Origin: Ghiorsea sp.
GTDB taxonomy: Bacteria > Pseudomonadota > Zetaproteobacteria > Mariprofundales > Mariprofundaceae
Length of the DNA stretch: 64,000 nucleotides
Direction: 5' to 3'
Assembly (NCBI GenBank): GCA_027080505.1
Contig: JALWRX010000031.1
Span: 16,139-80,138 of the forward strand
The position numbers were made by a program, and so were the translations under genes. The notes beneath the pieces were generated by a model that saw nothing but the letters and a program-made list of their open reading frames with translations, made no database searches and was not told the DNA's origin. Below, piece by piece: positions 34,510-44,502 of this stretch. The stretch's first letter is position 1. The number at the start of each line of letters is the position of its first letter.

Positions 34510-36423
34510 TTAAAAACTGGCTTGTTTTTCTTCTAAGGCTTGCCAACGTTCATAACCTTGCTCTAATAACTGGGTTAATTCATCCAATCTTTTTTGGTCT
34601 TTTTGAAAGTTTTCAGGGTCGTTGCTGAAATAGTCCACGTCACAAAAACGTGCTTCAATGGTTTCTTTTTCTTCTTCCCAAGCTTCAATTTTAGCAGGCA
34701 AATTATCTAACTCTTTTTGTTCTTTATAGGCAAGTTTTTTGGCTGTTTTTGGTATTTTTTCGACTTTAGGCACTTGTTTTGTAGCTTTTTCAAGTATTTT
34801 TTCTTCTTTTTCACGCAAAATGGCACGTTCTTTCCAAGCCAAATAATCAGAGTATCCGCCTTCGATGGGTACAATCTTTCCATCGCCTTCAAAAGCGAGC
34901 ACTTTGCTTACCGTTCTATCCATAAATGCCCTATCGTGACTAACGATAATGACTGTGCCTTGATATTTGGCTAATGCCTCTTCGAGCACAGCAAGTGTAC
35001 CAATATCCAAATCGTTGGTCGGCTCATCAAGCACCAATAAATTGGCAGGTTCGAGCAAAAGTTTAGCAAGTAAAAGGCGACCACGTTCACCACCTGAAAG
35101 GGCAGCAACACGGGCATTAAGTAATTCTTTATCAAAGAGAAAATCCTGCATATAACTCACAATATGCCGTGGTTCATGTCCGCCGATATGTACATAATTT
35201 CCACCACTCGGCACAAGTACATCTTTAAGCTTGGCTTCGGGATTTAGCTCACGAATTTGGGTTAAAAAAGCAGGCGCAAGGCGTACGCCATGTTTGATGC
35301 GCCCGTCATTGGGGCTAAGCTCGCCTAACAGTATTTTGAGCAAGGTGGTTTTACCAATGCCGTTGGGGCCAAGCAAACCTATGCGTTCACCAGCCATGAT
35401 TTTACAGTTGAATCTATTAACAATCTCTGCTTTTTCAAAGCGATGCGACACATCGATGGCTTCAATCAACAGTTTTCCGGGTTTGACCCCCGATGCCACA
35501 CGCAAATCAACATCGCCGCCGCGAAGTTTGCGCGCAGCACGTTGTTTTCTTAAATCTTCAAGGGCACGCACTCTGCCTTCATTGCGTGTTCTGCGAGCAG
35601 GAATACCTTGGCGAATCCATTTTTCTTCATTGGCGAGCACTTTATCAAACTTTTTATGTTCTCTGGCTTCAATCTCTAGTAATTCAGCTTTTTTCTTTAA
35701 ATATTCGGCATAGCTGGCTTGAAAATGGGTGAGTTTACCACGGTCTAACTCAATGATTTCTTCAGCCACAGCATCCAAGAAATACCTATCATGGGTGATA
35801 AACAATACAGCACCTTGAAAGGAGGCGACAAAATCTTCAAGCCATTCAATTGAAGCAATATCTAAGTGGTTGGTAGGCTCATCAAGCAATAAGATTTCAG
35901 GCTCAACGACAACTGCTTGTGCCAAAGCCACGCGGCGCAACCAGCCACCTGATAGCTCACCCACATCACGGCTTGCATCTAGCCCCAACTTGGTGATGGC
36001 AGTTTCAATGCGTGCATGCAATTTCCATGCGCCTAAATGTTCCAGCTGATGCTGCAAGTCTTCCAATTTCTTTAAAGATTTATTTGAATAATCATGTTCT
36101 AAAGCTGTGGTCGCCTGATGGTAAGCATCCAACACATCTGCCACATCACCTAGACCCTCAGCAACCACCTGAAACACGCTTTGACCCGGCTCAAAATAAG
36201 GGTCTTGATGCAAGTATGCGACCTTGCAACCACTTTTGATTTGTACGCTACCGTCATCCACGTCCATTTGCCCTGCAATCACTTTAAGCAGGGTGGATTT
36301 TCCCTCGCCATTTCGCCCAATCAGACCAACCCTCGCACCTGCAGATATGCGTAAGTCCACGTTATCTAACAACACTTGATGACCAAATGCTTTTTTAAGA
36401 CCATGTAACATTAAAACTGGCAT
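34510..36423 (-). CDS. uup: ABC-F ATPase Uup-like
   Basis: 637 residues, two ATP-binding cassettes with Walker A GRNGEGKST and GPNGIGKTT, each with a signature (LSGGWLRR and LSGGERGR), a linker rich in charged residues, and a C-terminal coiled coil (EAWEEEKETIEARF to the end). ABC-F proteins act on ribosomes; Uup also limits tandem-repeat deletion. The W in the first signature is typical of Uup. Confidence 0.93.
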   Translation of the reverse strand: MPVLMLHGLKKAFGHQVLLDNVDLRISAGARVGLIGRNGEGKSTLLKVIAGQMDVDDGSVQIKSGCKVAYLHQDPYFEPGQSVFQVVAEGLGDVADVLDAYHQATTALEHDYSNKSLKKLEDLQHQLEHLGAWKLHARIETAITKLGLDASRDVGELSGGWLRRVALAQAVVVEPEILLLDEPTNHLDIASIEWLEDFVASFQGAVLFITHDRYFLDAVAEEIIELDRGKLTHFQASYAEYLKKKAELLEIEAREHKKFDKVLANEEKWIRQGIPARRTRNEGRVRALEDLRKQRAARKLRGGDVDLRVASGVKPGKLLIEAIDVSHRFEKAEIVNRFNCKIMAGERIGLLGPNGIGKTTLLKILLGELSPNDGRIKHGVRLAPAFLTQIRELNPEAKLKDVLVPSGGNYVHIGGHEPRHIVSYMQDFLFDKELLNARVAALSGGERGRLLLAKLLLEPANLLVLDEPTNDLDIGTLAVLEEALAKYQGTVIIVSHDRAFMDRTVSKVLAFEGDGKIVPIEGGYSDYLAWKERAILREKEEKILEKATKQVPKVEKIPKTAKKLAYKEQKELDNLPAKIEAWEEEKETIEARFCDVDYFSNDPENFQKDQKRLDELTQLLEQGYERWQALEEKQASF

Positions 36424-36426
36424 GTA

Positions 36427-37149
36427 TTAACCTTCTTGTGTGGTAGGTAAGGATTCAGGATGACCTTTTTTAGCAAGAGCAACCACTGCCGCAGGCAGCA
36501 CAAAAATATTGAGCACTGGCACAGCCATAAGTAGCAATGATATGCCACCAAAACCAAGCCAAAACCAACGGTTTTCTTTCATATCTGCTTTTCGCTCATT
36601 AAATTTTAAACCTTTACGACTAGCTTGGGTATCAAAGAGTTCATAGTTCAGAAATTGGATGCTGCCGTACGTCCAAAGCGCAGTAGCAATAGGCGGAAAC
36701 CAAAAGAAAATTAAAGCAAGTAGTCCCCAAAGCATTAAACCAAACAAGGGTCGAATCGAATTGATGGCTGCTGCCAATGCCTGATTAGCCCAAGATGCAT
36801 CATTTTCTACAGTGGCAACCCCCATGATTTTTTCAGTGCGGTAAGCTAATGTATCCAGCCATGGGGCAACGGCTGCTGAGGCAAGGGCAACAAAAGCCAC
36901 AGCCCCAACGATAATGGATAAAAGACCTGCTAAAAAGGAAGCAATATATCCTACTGCAACCCAAAACATTCCATCACCTTCAGGTATCCACATGGATGCC
37001 AAATAATCAGAAAAGAAAAACACACTGGTCATCAACATAACCATAAGCACAGCCAACAAACCCAGCATACGCCATAATACAGAGCGCAGGCTGCTTTCGC
37101 TGAACATCATGATAAAACCAGAAAAAAATGTTGTGATACCTTGAATCAT
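36427..37149 (-). CDS. EI24-domain (CysZ-like) inner-membrane protein
   Basis: 240 residues with four to six transmembrane segments. SSLRSVLWRMLGLLAVLMVM, AFVALASAAVAPWLDTLA and the C-terminal GFGGISLLLMAVPVLNIF fit the EI24/CysZ family; in E. coli CysZ imports sulfate. No cys genes are nearby, so sulfate transport is not supported by context. Its stop lies three bases before the uup start. Confidence 0.8.
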   Translation of the reverse strand: MIQGITTFFSGFIMMFSESSLRSVLWRMLGLLAVLMVMLMTSVFFFSDYLASMWIPEGDGMFWVAVGYIASFLAGLLSIIVGAVAFVALASAAVAPWLDTLAYRTEKIMGVATVENDASWANQALAAAINSIRPLFGLMLWGLLALIFFWFPPIATALWTYGSIQFLNYELFDTQASRKGLKFNERKADMKENRWFWLGFGGISLLLMAVPVLNIFVLPAAVVALAKKGHPESLPTTQEG

Positions 37150-37240
37150 ATATTGACCTCACTAAGTGATAGTGGGGCAAAGCTATAGATTATCACCATG
37201 AAATCATGATATTTGTTGCTAATATAGATTAGTGAATGAT

Positions 37241-38944
37241 TTAAAATGTTTTTGTAATTTCATCAAAATGGGTGAAAAAGATAAAATGACCACCTTCTTC
37301 AAGATAGCGGGTTTGACAGCTAGGGATGACGGACGCGAGATGTTTGGCGCAAGTAATATCAACGGTTGTATCATCTTTTGCATGCCATAAAAATACGGGA
37401 ACCTTGATGTCTTTAGGTTGGAAATGCCATTTACGAATACGTACCAGCAAGTCATCAATCACTGCGGGTATTCGTGTTGGATAAGAGGATTTCACCCACT
37501 GTTTTAGGTAATCACGTAAAGCAGGGGTGTTGCTAAAGGTACGTTCGCTATTGGAAATATATTTATCGTTATTATGAATAAGCTCATTTGGATTTTCAGC
37601 CAAGCTTTTAAAGCCAATAAGTATCATTTTGTTAAATACAGTTCTGGGCAGGTATTTACCAGCCTTATATAGCAGGTTGTTGGTAATGATGCTTGTAAGT
37701 TTGTCCATATTTGGTGGTACGACAGGGGATATAAGCAATAATTTTTGAACACGTTGTGGATAGTCATGGGCTAATGCTGCGCCGTAAGGTGCGCCATTGG
37801 AGTTAGCGATCACTTTAAATGTTTCAATGCCTAAATGATCAACAAGTTGTATAATATCGGAAGCGTGGTCATGTAAACTATATTTCCTATGGGTTGGTGT
37901 AGAATCTAAGAAACCAGGGCGTTTGGGAGTAATAATACGATACCTTACAAGGTCTTGTAGCTCAGGTTCATGAAACATTTGGGTATCGGGATGAATGAGT
38001 GGGTGGCAAAAAATAACAGGTTCACCATCGGGGTTGCCATACTCTACATAACCCAATTTTCGCCCATCAAATAATGGAACGCATCCTTGAGGTGTCGGCA
38101 TGCTTTTTTTATGCTGTAGCTTAAATGGAGTTGGAGGTTGCGCTGTTCCGACAATAGCGGCAGGGCTGGTTAGAATTTTTTTAACGAGCTCAACTTGGCA
38201 ACTGGTATCTGTTTTTCCATAAATTGTTTTAATTTGCGCTCGAACTGTATGGATGCTGATGTCTAGCTTTGCTGCAATATCATTGAGATTATGACAACCA
38301 TTCGCAAGCAGGGTAACGAGTTTGGCTTGGGCTTGGGTAAGCTGGAAATCTTGTGCAATGGATTCGATATGATACTCAGGTTTGATGCTGGGGGACACAA
38401 TATAAAGAGCTACCTTGACGGTCGATGTAACGCCCTTTTCGTCATAGCTGGTGACCCAAATGGATGTATGTTGTTCATGGTCGAGCTTAATTTGTAAAGA
38501 AACACCTGTTTGTTGGGTGATGGCGTTTGTAATGGTATGGTGGAGTGCTTGCGTACTTTTTTTGTGATGAGCGACAATATGATTGTTTTCAATAGCCAAG
38601 CATTCTTCGCTATCAAGGTAGTCTTGCGCGCGTTGGTTTAGCGCAATGATTTTTGCATCTTGTGATACAATCACAACACCCATAGGTAGCCGATTAATAA
38701 TATGATCAGCGGTGTCACTTTTATTTTCCAGAGCATTGATATACGAATGAATTTTAATGGCTTTGTTGAGATGCGGTTCTAAATGCTTAAGGCTTTCGCC
38801 TTGTGGTTCATCCGAAAATGCTCTTTTGTGCTCATCAATGGATTGAAACAACTCAGGCCAAAGCATGGGTGTTTGTGCAGTATCGTAAATTAACTCTACC
38901 AGCTTGGAATACGCTTCAATTTTTATTTGGTCTTGAGGTGACAT
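37241..38944 (-). CDS. LuxR-type HTH regulator fused to an alpha/beta hydrolase
   Basis: 567 residues. A PAS-like sensory segment (about 80-185, GVVIVSQDAKIIALNQRA), a LuxR/GerE helix-turn-helix (201-258, IAAKLDISIHTVRAQIKTIY) and a complete alpha/beta hydrolase fold (about 290-567). The triad looks intact: Ser382 in NSNGA, Asp524 or 525 in HAKDD, and His553 in EGGHF. The HTH sits in the middle instead of at an end. It may sense a small ester or lactone and also hydrolyse it. Target and ligand unknown. Confidence 0.85.
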   Translation of the reverse strand: MSPQDQIKIEAYSKLVELIYDTAQTPMLWPELFQSIDEHKRAFSDEPQGESLKHLEPHLNKAIKIHSYINALENKSDTADHIINRLPMGVVIVSQDAKIIALNQRAQDYLDSEECLAIENNHIVAHHKKSTQALHHTITNAITQQTGVSLQIKLDHEQHTSIWVTSYDEKGVTSTVKVALYIVSPSIKPEYHIESIAQDFQLTQAQAKLVTLLANGCHNLNDIAAKLDISIHTVRAQIKTIYGKTDTSCQVELVKKILTSPAAIVGTAQPPTPFKLQHKKSMPTPQGCVPLFDGRKLGYVEYGNPDGEPVIFCHPLIHPDTQMFHEPELQDLVRYRIITPKRPGFLDSTPTHRKYSLHDHASDIIQLVDHLGIETFKVIANSNGAPYGAALAHDYPQRVQKLLLISPVVPPNMDKLTSIITNNLLYKAGKYLPRTVFNKMILIGFKSLAENPNELIHNNDKYISNSERTFSNTPALRDYLKQWVKSSYPTRIPAVIDDLLVRIRKWHFQPKDIKVPVFLWHAKDDTTVDITCAKHLASVIPSCQTRYLEEGGHFIFFTHFDEITKTF

Positions 38945-39058
38945 GATTTAAGTATAGCACAAAATGAATATATCGGTATAGCCCATTTGGGCGATGCGTA
39001 GGCTATGTTGGTTGACTTAAGCTTTGGCTTGTGGGTAAAAGATAAAGGAGCTTACATA

Positions 39059-39676
39059 ATGAATAAAGAGTGGGTAAGAATATTAGCGGTGATGGTTATT
39101 GCTGGGTTATCGGGCTGTAGCAGTGATAGTGGTACTAGTGGTACTACGACTTCAACAGGTGCAGCACCCAGCGGAACTACGGTGTCAGGAAACACATTTT
39201 CTTTTGATGGCATTTGGAAGGGAACGTGTTATGCAAGTAATGGAACAGGTTCGTCAGATATGATGGATACCATCACTTTTGCTGGGGCAACAGTAAATGT
39301 GGCAATGACCAGTTATACGAGCACGAACTTGTCTTGCACGGGAACAGCTACAGCTGTAGGTAATATGGACCTTTCTATTACTGCTGGAGCAACAGAAGCG
39401 ATTACGGGCTGGGTAGATCAATTTGGTAATGTTGCTACTGCACCAGCAGCCAAAGATGGTTCAGGTCCTTTAGCGACAACAGCATCATTTACGCAACAAA
39501 CGGCAATAGTAACTGCAGTATCAGCCGGACTCGCAGGTAGTGGTATTGCTGTAGGCAATACTTTTGATGTATCAAAAGTAGTTGATAATACAGGGCTTCC
39601 TATTGTTGCTTATTCTATAAATTATACAGCAGGTGCATCAACGGCAATTGTTGATGACTTTCTTACTAAGCAATAG
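39059..39676 (+). CDS. Low-complexity secreted lipoprotein
   Basis: 205 residues from ATG 39059 (AAAGGAG 8 bases upstream). Lipobox LSGC (Cys20), then a Ser/Thr/Gly-rich linker and a Thr/Ala-rich beta domain with two Cys (GTCYASNG, LSCTGT). Not recognised as a characterised family; it could be a surface-exposed lipoprotein. It ends 20 bases before a strong terminator. Confidence 0.75.
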   Translation: MNKEWVRILAVMVIAGLSGCSSDSGTSGTTTSTGAAPSGTTVSGNTFSFDGIWKGTCYASNGTGSSDMMDTITFAGATVNVAMTSYTSTNLSCTGTATAVGNMDLSITAGATEAITGWVDQFGNVATAPAAKDGSGPLATTASFTQQTAIVTAVSAGLAGSGIAVGNTFDVSKVVDNTGLPIVAYSINYTAGASTAIVDDFLTKQ

Positions 39677-39695
39677 GTTCTGTATAATTTTTCTT

Positions 39696-39724
39696 AAAAG
39701 CTCCTGCAAAACAGGAGCTTTTTT
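39696..39724 (+). terminator. Intrinsic terminator between the lipoprotein gene and tldD
   Basis: Perfect 11-bp stem aaaagctcctg / caggagctttt (39696-39706 with 39712-39722) and a T run. Its 3' arm ends at the tldD ATG and contains the AGGAG that would serve as the tldD ribosome-binding site. Confidence 0.9.
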
Positions 39725-41200
39725 ATGGCATCAGCACTTGACCAAAACCTAACGATTGCAGACGATGTTGCCATGAAATCATTATCCTTAACCATTTTTG
39801 AAGCGATACCAGAGCAAACTTTAAGCCAAATGTTGCAACTTATGGTACCTGCTGGCGCTGATGATGCAGACCTTTATTTGCAGCATAGCGTGTCCGAATC
39901 CTTATCTTTGGAGGAGGGGCGTGTTAAACATGTATCCGCCAGCACGCATCAAGGCATTGGTGCGCGGGTGATGATGGGTGAAGCATCGGGCCATGCTTAT
40001 ACCGATAGCTTTGATACAGCAGCCTTGATGGATGCGGCAAAAGCAGCAAGGGCGATTGCCAATAGTGGTAAAGATTTACAACCGCAAGCCATTCGTCCGC
40101 AAGCTTTAAAACATAACCTTTATCCTGCGGGTAATCCCATGCAGCAGGTGGATATGCAGAGCCGTAAGGCATTGCTAGAGCACTTGGATACTTTGGCACG
40201 TAGCATTGACCCACGGGTGCAGCAGGTGTCTGCCAGCGTTTCTTCAGCATTTAAACAAGTGCAGATTATTACTATGGATGGGCAAACTTTTGCTGATGAG
40301 CGACCTTTGGTGCGCTTTAATATTTCTGTGGTGGTCGAAGAAAATGGTAAGCGGGAAACGGGTGGTGCTGGCGGTGGTGGTCGTTTTGATTTGCAACGGT
40401 TACTTGAGAGCGGGGAAGCTGAGCGTTTGACCCGTGAAGCTGTGCGCTTGGCACTGTTAAACCTTGAAGCCGAAGCTGCACCTGCTGGCACCATGCCTGT
40501 GGTCTTGGGCAATGGCTGGCCGGGTATTTTATTGCATGAAGCCATTGGTCATGGACTTGAGGGTGATTTTAATCGTAAAGGTACATCGGTGTTTGCAGGG
40601 AAAATGGGGCAACAAATTGCAGCTAAAGGTGTAACCGTGGTGGATGATGGCTCGATTGCTGAGCGCAGAGGTTCGCTCAATGTGGATGATGAAGGCACAC
40701 CCACGCAATGCACGACCTTGATTGAAGATGGTGTGCTGGTGGGTTATCTACAAGACAAGCAAAATGCACGTTTGATGGGCGTTGAGCCCACGGGGAATGG
40801 GCGGCGAGAATCCTATGCTGACCCTGTGCTGCCGCGTATGACCAATACTTTTATGTTGGCAGGCAAGGATAACCCTGATGATATTTTAGCATCGTTGGAT
40901 GATGGTATCTATGCCGTGAATTTTGGCGGTGGGCAGGTGGACATCACATCGGGTAAATTTGTGTTCACCACATCCGAAGCCTATCGTGTGAAAAACGGGA
41001 AAATCTTGCACCCTGTGAAAGGTGTTACTCTGATTGGTTCTGGGCATGAAGTACTCAAGCGGGTATCTATGATTGGTGATGATTTGGCTCTCGACCCTGG
41101 CGTAGGCACATGCGGCAAAGCAGGGCAATCTGTGCCAGTGGGTGTTGGTTTGCCGACCATTCGTATAGATGAATTAACTGTGGGTGGCACAGAAGCATAA
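39725..41200 (+). CDS. tldD: Metalloprotease TldD
   Basis: 491 residues. Zinc motif HEAIGH (271-276) within LLHEAIGHGLEGD, preceded by the GGAGGGGRFD stretch typical of the family. TldD works with TldE/PmbA to trim unfolded peptides, for example the microcin B17 precursor. No PmbA is in the window. The ATG lies within the terminator tail; the internal ATG 39773 is less well supported. Confidence 0.95.
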   Translation: MASALDQNLTIADDVAMKSLSLTIFEAIPEQTLSQMLQLMVPAGADDADLYLQHSVSESLSLEEGRVKHVSASTHQGIGARVMMGEASGHAYTDSFDTAALMDAAKAARAIANSGKDLQPQAIRPQALKHNLYPAGNPMQQVDMQSRKALLEHLDTLARSIDPRVQQVSASVSSAFKQVQIITMDGQTFADERPLVRFNISVVVEENGKRETGGAGGGGRFDLQRLLESGEAERLTREAVRLALLNLEAEAAPAGTMPVVLGNGWPGILLHEAIGHGLEGDFNRKGTSVFAGKMGQQIAAKGVTVVDDGSIAERRGSLNVDDEGTPTQCTTLIEDGVLVGYLQDKQNARLMGVEPTGNGRRESYADPVLPRMTNTFMLAGKDNPDDILASLDDGIYAVNFGGGQVDITSGKFVFTTSEAYRVKNGKILHPVKGVTLIGSGHEVLKRVSMIGDDLALDPGVGTCGKAGQSVPVGVGLPTIRIDELTVGGTEA

Positions 41201-41203
41201 ACT

Positions 41204-41746
41204 GTGGATAACAAAGATAAAAATGAGCAAGTGGCTATGACAAGCTTAGGTCAACAGTTATCTTGGATTTGGTTGGTTTGTGGCTTGGGCTTGTTGTTCA
41301 TGGGGCTTTCATCACAGTGGAATGAAAGTGCATTTCATAAGCCAGAGGATCAATCATTGTTTAGCCATACAGGGTTATTGCAGCAGGTAACTTTTCATGC
41401 GCCTGCGAAATCACCCACAGTGGTTGAGATGCTTGTGTATAATAAAGAAAATGGCTTGAAACACAGTTATTTGCGTTATGGCTATCATGTGTGGGAAGAG
41501 CAGTTAAAGCCCTATGTACACCAAGTTATTACGGTGTGGGTAGATAAACATCAGCAGGTTTGGCAGGTGCAGCAGGGTGGGCAAACCCTGCTTTCAAGTC
41601 AAAGCATTGAACAGCGTTTACAAAGCATGAAGCAAGCGCAACAAGTCATGGCAGAGAAGATTGGTTATGCGGGGCTGTTGATGGTGTTGCTATGGCTGTT
41701 TTTCTTTCGCCAAAGGTTTACGAAAAAGAATCACGTTTATTCTTGA
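41204..41746 (+). CDS. Two-transmembrane-segment hypothetical protein
   Basis: About 180 residues: transmembrane helix near residues 22-37 (WLVCGLGLLFMGLSS), a periplasmic region of about 110 residues and a second helix near the C-terminus (GYAGLLMVLLWLFFF). The topology is that of a small DUF3592-like envelope protein; no family is claimed. GTG start 3 bases after tldD; ATG 41237 is possible. Confidence 0.65.
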   Translation: MDNKDKNEQVAMTSLGQQLSWIWLVCGLGLLFMGLSSQWNESAFHKPEDQSLFSHTGLLQQVTFHAPAKSPTVVEMLVYNKENGLKHSYLRYGYHVWEEQLKPYVHQVITVWVDKHQQVWQVQQGGQTLLSSQSIEQRLQSMKQAQQVMAEKIGYAGLLMVLLWLFFFRQRFTKKNHVYS

Positions 41747-42051
41747 TATTTATCTACACCGCAAAACATGGTCGTGTTTTTTAATTCACGAACAACCTCA
41801 TCGGCATGGCGATCGTCATCCCAAGTCACGATATACAAATGGGGAGACATTTGTTTTTTGATGCTGGCATCATGGTCTTCAAGTAATGTTCTAAAGGATT
41901 GGTCGTCAATATCTGCACATTGGCGCACAGTGATTTCATTGGTTTTATAGCTGATACCTTCAGGCTCTTGGCTAACTTCTTTTTTGCCTGAACAGGCAGT
42001 GATAAGGGTTAAGCTGCTCAATAGCAGGATTGATAAAAATACTTTGGACAT
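41737..42051 (-). CDS. Small lipoprotein of unknown function
   Basis: 104 residues. Signal peptide with lipobox ITAC (Cys20). The mature part has two Cys (VRQCADID, TTMFCGVD) that could form a disulfide. No family recognised. Its last 10 bases overlap the preceding plus-strand gene tail to tail. Confidence 0.7.
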   Translation of the reverse strand: MSKVFLSILLLSSLTLITACSGKKEVSQEPEGISYKTNEITVRQCADIDDQSFRTLLEDHDASIKKQMSPHLYIVTWDDDRHADEVVRELKNTTMFCGVDKYQE

Positions 42052-42084
42052 GGCAAACTCCTTTGTGTCGGTAGGTTAAAGCAA

Positions 42085-42846
42085 TCAGTCTTTAATTTCA
42101 ATCCAAGCAGGTGCATGGTCAGATGGGCGCTCTTTGGCGCGTTCTTCAGTGTGAATACCACCATCAAGCACTTGGATATTTGAAGTGACCAATAAATGGT
42201 CGATACGAATGCCCCATTTTCGTCTAAAAGCGTTGGCTCTATAATCCCACCAAGAAAACATAGGTTCATCAGGGCGTAGTTCCCTTAGACTATCACGCAA
42301 ACCCAAGTCCAATAAATCCTGGAAATGTTTTCTTTCCTCATCGGAGCACATGATTTTACCTTGCCATCTTTCAGGGTCATGAATATCAATATCGGCAGGT
42401 GCAATGTTATAATCTCCCAGCAGCACCAACTTATCATATTGGTTTAATTCTTCCTGCACATAGGCTTTGAGGGCGTTTATCCATTTCATTTTATAAGCAT
42501 ATTTTTCAGAGCCAACTTCCTGACCATTGGGCAAATAAATATCAATGATACGAATGCCTTGAATGGTGGCTGCAATGACACGTTTTTGTGGGTCATCCAA
42601 GTTGGGAATATCAAAGCTTATATCTTCAAGCGGATGTTTGCTGATGATGGCAACACCATTGTATGTTTTTTGCCCAGAAAAGGCGACATGATAACCTGCG
42701 GCTTCGATGTCATCTTTGGGAAACTTATCATCGGTTTGTTTGGTTTCTTGCAATGCCAACACATCAGGTTGATGTTCTTTTAAATAATCCAAGACGTGCG
42801 GTAAGCGCACATTGAGAGAGTTTACATTCCAGCTTACAATCTTCAT
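42085..42846 (-). CDS. xthA: Exodeoxyribonuclease III
   Basis: 253 residues. The Mg-dependent AP endonuclease/exonuclease fold: SWNVNSLNVRL, ALQETKQTD (Glu), LLGDYNIAP (Asp/Asn) and SDHAPAWI (catalytic His) are intact. It repairs abasic sites. Starts four bases inside the upstream GNAT gene (ATGA). Confidence 0.95.
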   Translation of the reverse strand: MKIVSWNVNSLNVRLPHVLDYLKEHQPDVLALQETKQTDDKFPKDDIEAAGYHVAFSGQKTYNGVAIISKHPLEDISFDIPNLDDPQKRVIAATIQGIRIIDIYLPNGQEVGSEKYAYKMKWINALKAYVQEELNQYDKLVLLGDYNIAPADIDIHDPERWQGKIMCSDEERKHFQDLLDLGLRDSLRELRPDEPMFSWWDYRANAFRRKWGIRIDHLLVTSNIQVLDGGIHTEERAKERPSDHAPAWIEIKD

Positions 42847-43268
42847 GATATTCCCTTGATTCGTTGCTCACGATTTAAAACCCAACAACGTTCATTGTTT
42901 GTAAACCCAAGTTGCTTATAATAATCATGAGCAGCAGGTGCAGCAATCAAGATAATTTTACATTGAGAGCCTAGTTGTTCTTGGGTTAAAGCTTGCAATT
43001 TCTTGCCAATACCTTGCTTTTGGAAATGCGCATCAACTGCAAGGTCTGAAAGGTAGCAAGCGTAGTGGAAATCCGTGACTGAGCGGGCTATACCGATAAG
43101 TTTATGTTCAGACCAAGCTGAAATGATTAAATTACTGTTGTCTAACATGCCCTTGAGACATGTTTGATCATGAATGGGTCTACGTTCACCCAATGATGAT
43201 GTTTGGAGAAGATTAATGAATTGACTTACTGATATATCAGCATTTATTTTATATTCGATATGGTTCAT
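42843..43268 (-). CDS. GNAT-family N-acetyltransferase
   Basis: 141 residues. Motif A VDAHFQKQGIGKKL with the acetyl-CoA loop QKQGIG and motif B AAPAAHDYYKQLGFT are present. Substrate unknown. Overlaps xthA by four bases, so both are translated from one message; a functional link is not implied. Confidence 0.85.
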   Translation of the reverse strand: MNHIEYKINADISVSQFINLLQTSSLGERRPIHDQTCLKGMLDNSNLIISAWSEHKLIGIARSVTDFHYACYLSDLAVDAHFQKQGIGKKLQALTQEQLGSQCKIILIAAPAAHDYYKQLGFTNNERCWVLNREQRIKGIS

Positions 43269-43272
43269 ACAC

Positions 43273-44502
43273 TTATCCCTGTTTAATCATTTGCGCAAAA
43301 AAGAAGCCATCATGACTGTTACTTGGTAGTAAACGTTGCGTACTTTGCACACCCTTAAATTGATTGACCACCGCCTCATTTTCCTGCGGATGGATGGAGC
43401 AAACGGCATAGACCAAAGTACCACTTGCTTTGAGTACTCTCAATGATTCTTTGAGTAAGGCTGTTTGTAATGTTGATGCTTGAATCATACTTTCCTTGTC
43501 ATGCAAAAATTTGGCATCGGGGTGTCTGCGTAATGTGCCTGAAGCCGAGCAAGGCGCGTCCAGCATGATGGCATCAATGCTATTGTCGGCATACGGTAAA
43601 GTGTTGGCATCGGCTTGAACAATCTCAACATTTTTGAGGTTTAAACGATTGATGTTTGCTTGTAAACGTGGGATACGTTTGGGGTTGAATTCAATAGCAG
43701 TGACTTGTGCTTTAGGAAAACGCCTGGCAAGCATAGCTGTTTTACCACCAGGGGCCGCACAAATATCCAAAACATGCCCTGCTTCATGGGTTAAAGTGAG
43801 TGGCAAGGTGGCGGCTTGGGCGGCTTGGTCAATCACGGTAAATTTACCTTGGGTATAACCAGGTAATTGGGATACATTGGTGTTGGCAGCTAACAACACA
43901 GCATAGGGTGTTAGTTCACCTTGGCGAACAGTAAAGCCTTGTTGTGCTGCTTTATTTATCCATTCTTCTCGATGTTTGAATACTGCAATACATAAGTCTG
44001 CGGGTTGTTTACAAGACTGCATCATGGCTTGCACTTTATCTGCTCCCCAAGCATCACGCCAAGCGGCATATATCCATTTAGGTAACTCTGCGCGTTGGTG
44101 GGGTTTGAGCTTGTTTGGTGGCTCACTGTTGGCAATTTTTCTGAGTACGGCATTGATAAAACCTGCATCTTGCGGTACATAAGGTTTGATGGCAGCCACT
44201 GTTTCACTCACCGCAGCATGGGCGGGAATTCGCATATGCCTAAGTTGGTATGCGCCTAGCAGTAAAGCGATACGGCTATGTTCCTCAGGTTTTTGTTTAA
44301 CAAAGCGACTCATATCGGCTTCTAAAGTATAATAATAGCGCAATACACCATACACCATTTCTCGAAGTAGTGCCGCATCACGGGTTTCCAAGTTATGTTG
44401 ACCAAGGGTGTATTCCAAGCTTGCTTTGGCTTTACGTTTTTGCATCAAAACAGCATATAAGATATTGAGTGCTAACATGCGTATATTAATAGAATTATTC
44501 AT
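43273..44502 (-). CDS. rsmB: 16S rRNA (cytosine967-C5)-methyltransferase RsmB
   Basis: 409 residues. N-terminal NusB-like RNA-binding domain (about 1-140), then a Rossmann methyltransferase. GHVLDICAAPGGKTAML is the SAM motif; the two catalytic Cys are in DAPCSASG and YAVCSIHP. Start codon overlaps the xerC stop by eight bases. Confidence 0.94.
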   Translation of the reverse strand: MNNSINIRMLALNILYAVLMQKRKAKASLEYTLGQHNLETRDAALLREMVYGVLRYYYTLEADMSRFVKQKPEEHSRIALLLGAYQLRHMRIPAHAAVSETVAAIKPYVPQDAGFINAVLRKIANSEPPNKLKPHQRAELPKWIYAAWRDAWGADKVQAMMQSCKQPADLCIAVFKHREEWINKAAQQGFTVRQGELTPYAVLLAANTNVSQLPGYTQGKFTVIDQAAQAATLPLTLTHEAGHVLDICAAPGGKTAMLARRFPKAQVTAIEFNPKRIPRLQANINRLNLKNVEIVQADANTLPYADNSIDAIMLDAPCSASGTLRRHPDAKFLHDKESMIQASTLQTALLKESLRVLKASGTLVYAVCSIHPQENEAVVNQFKGVQSTQRLLPSNSHDGFFFAQMIKQG

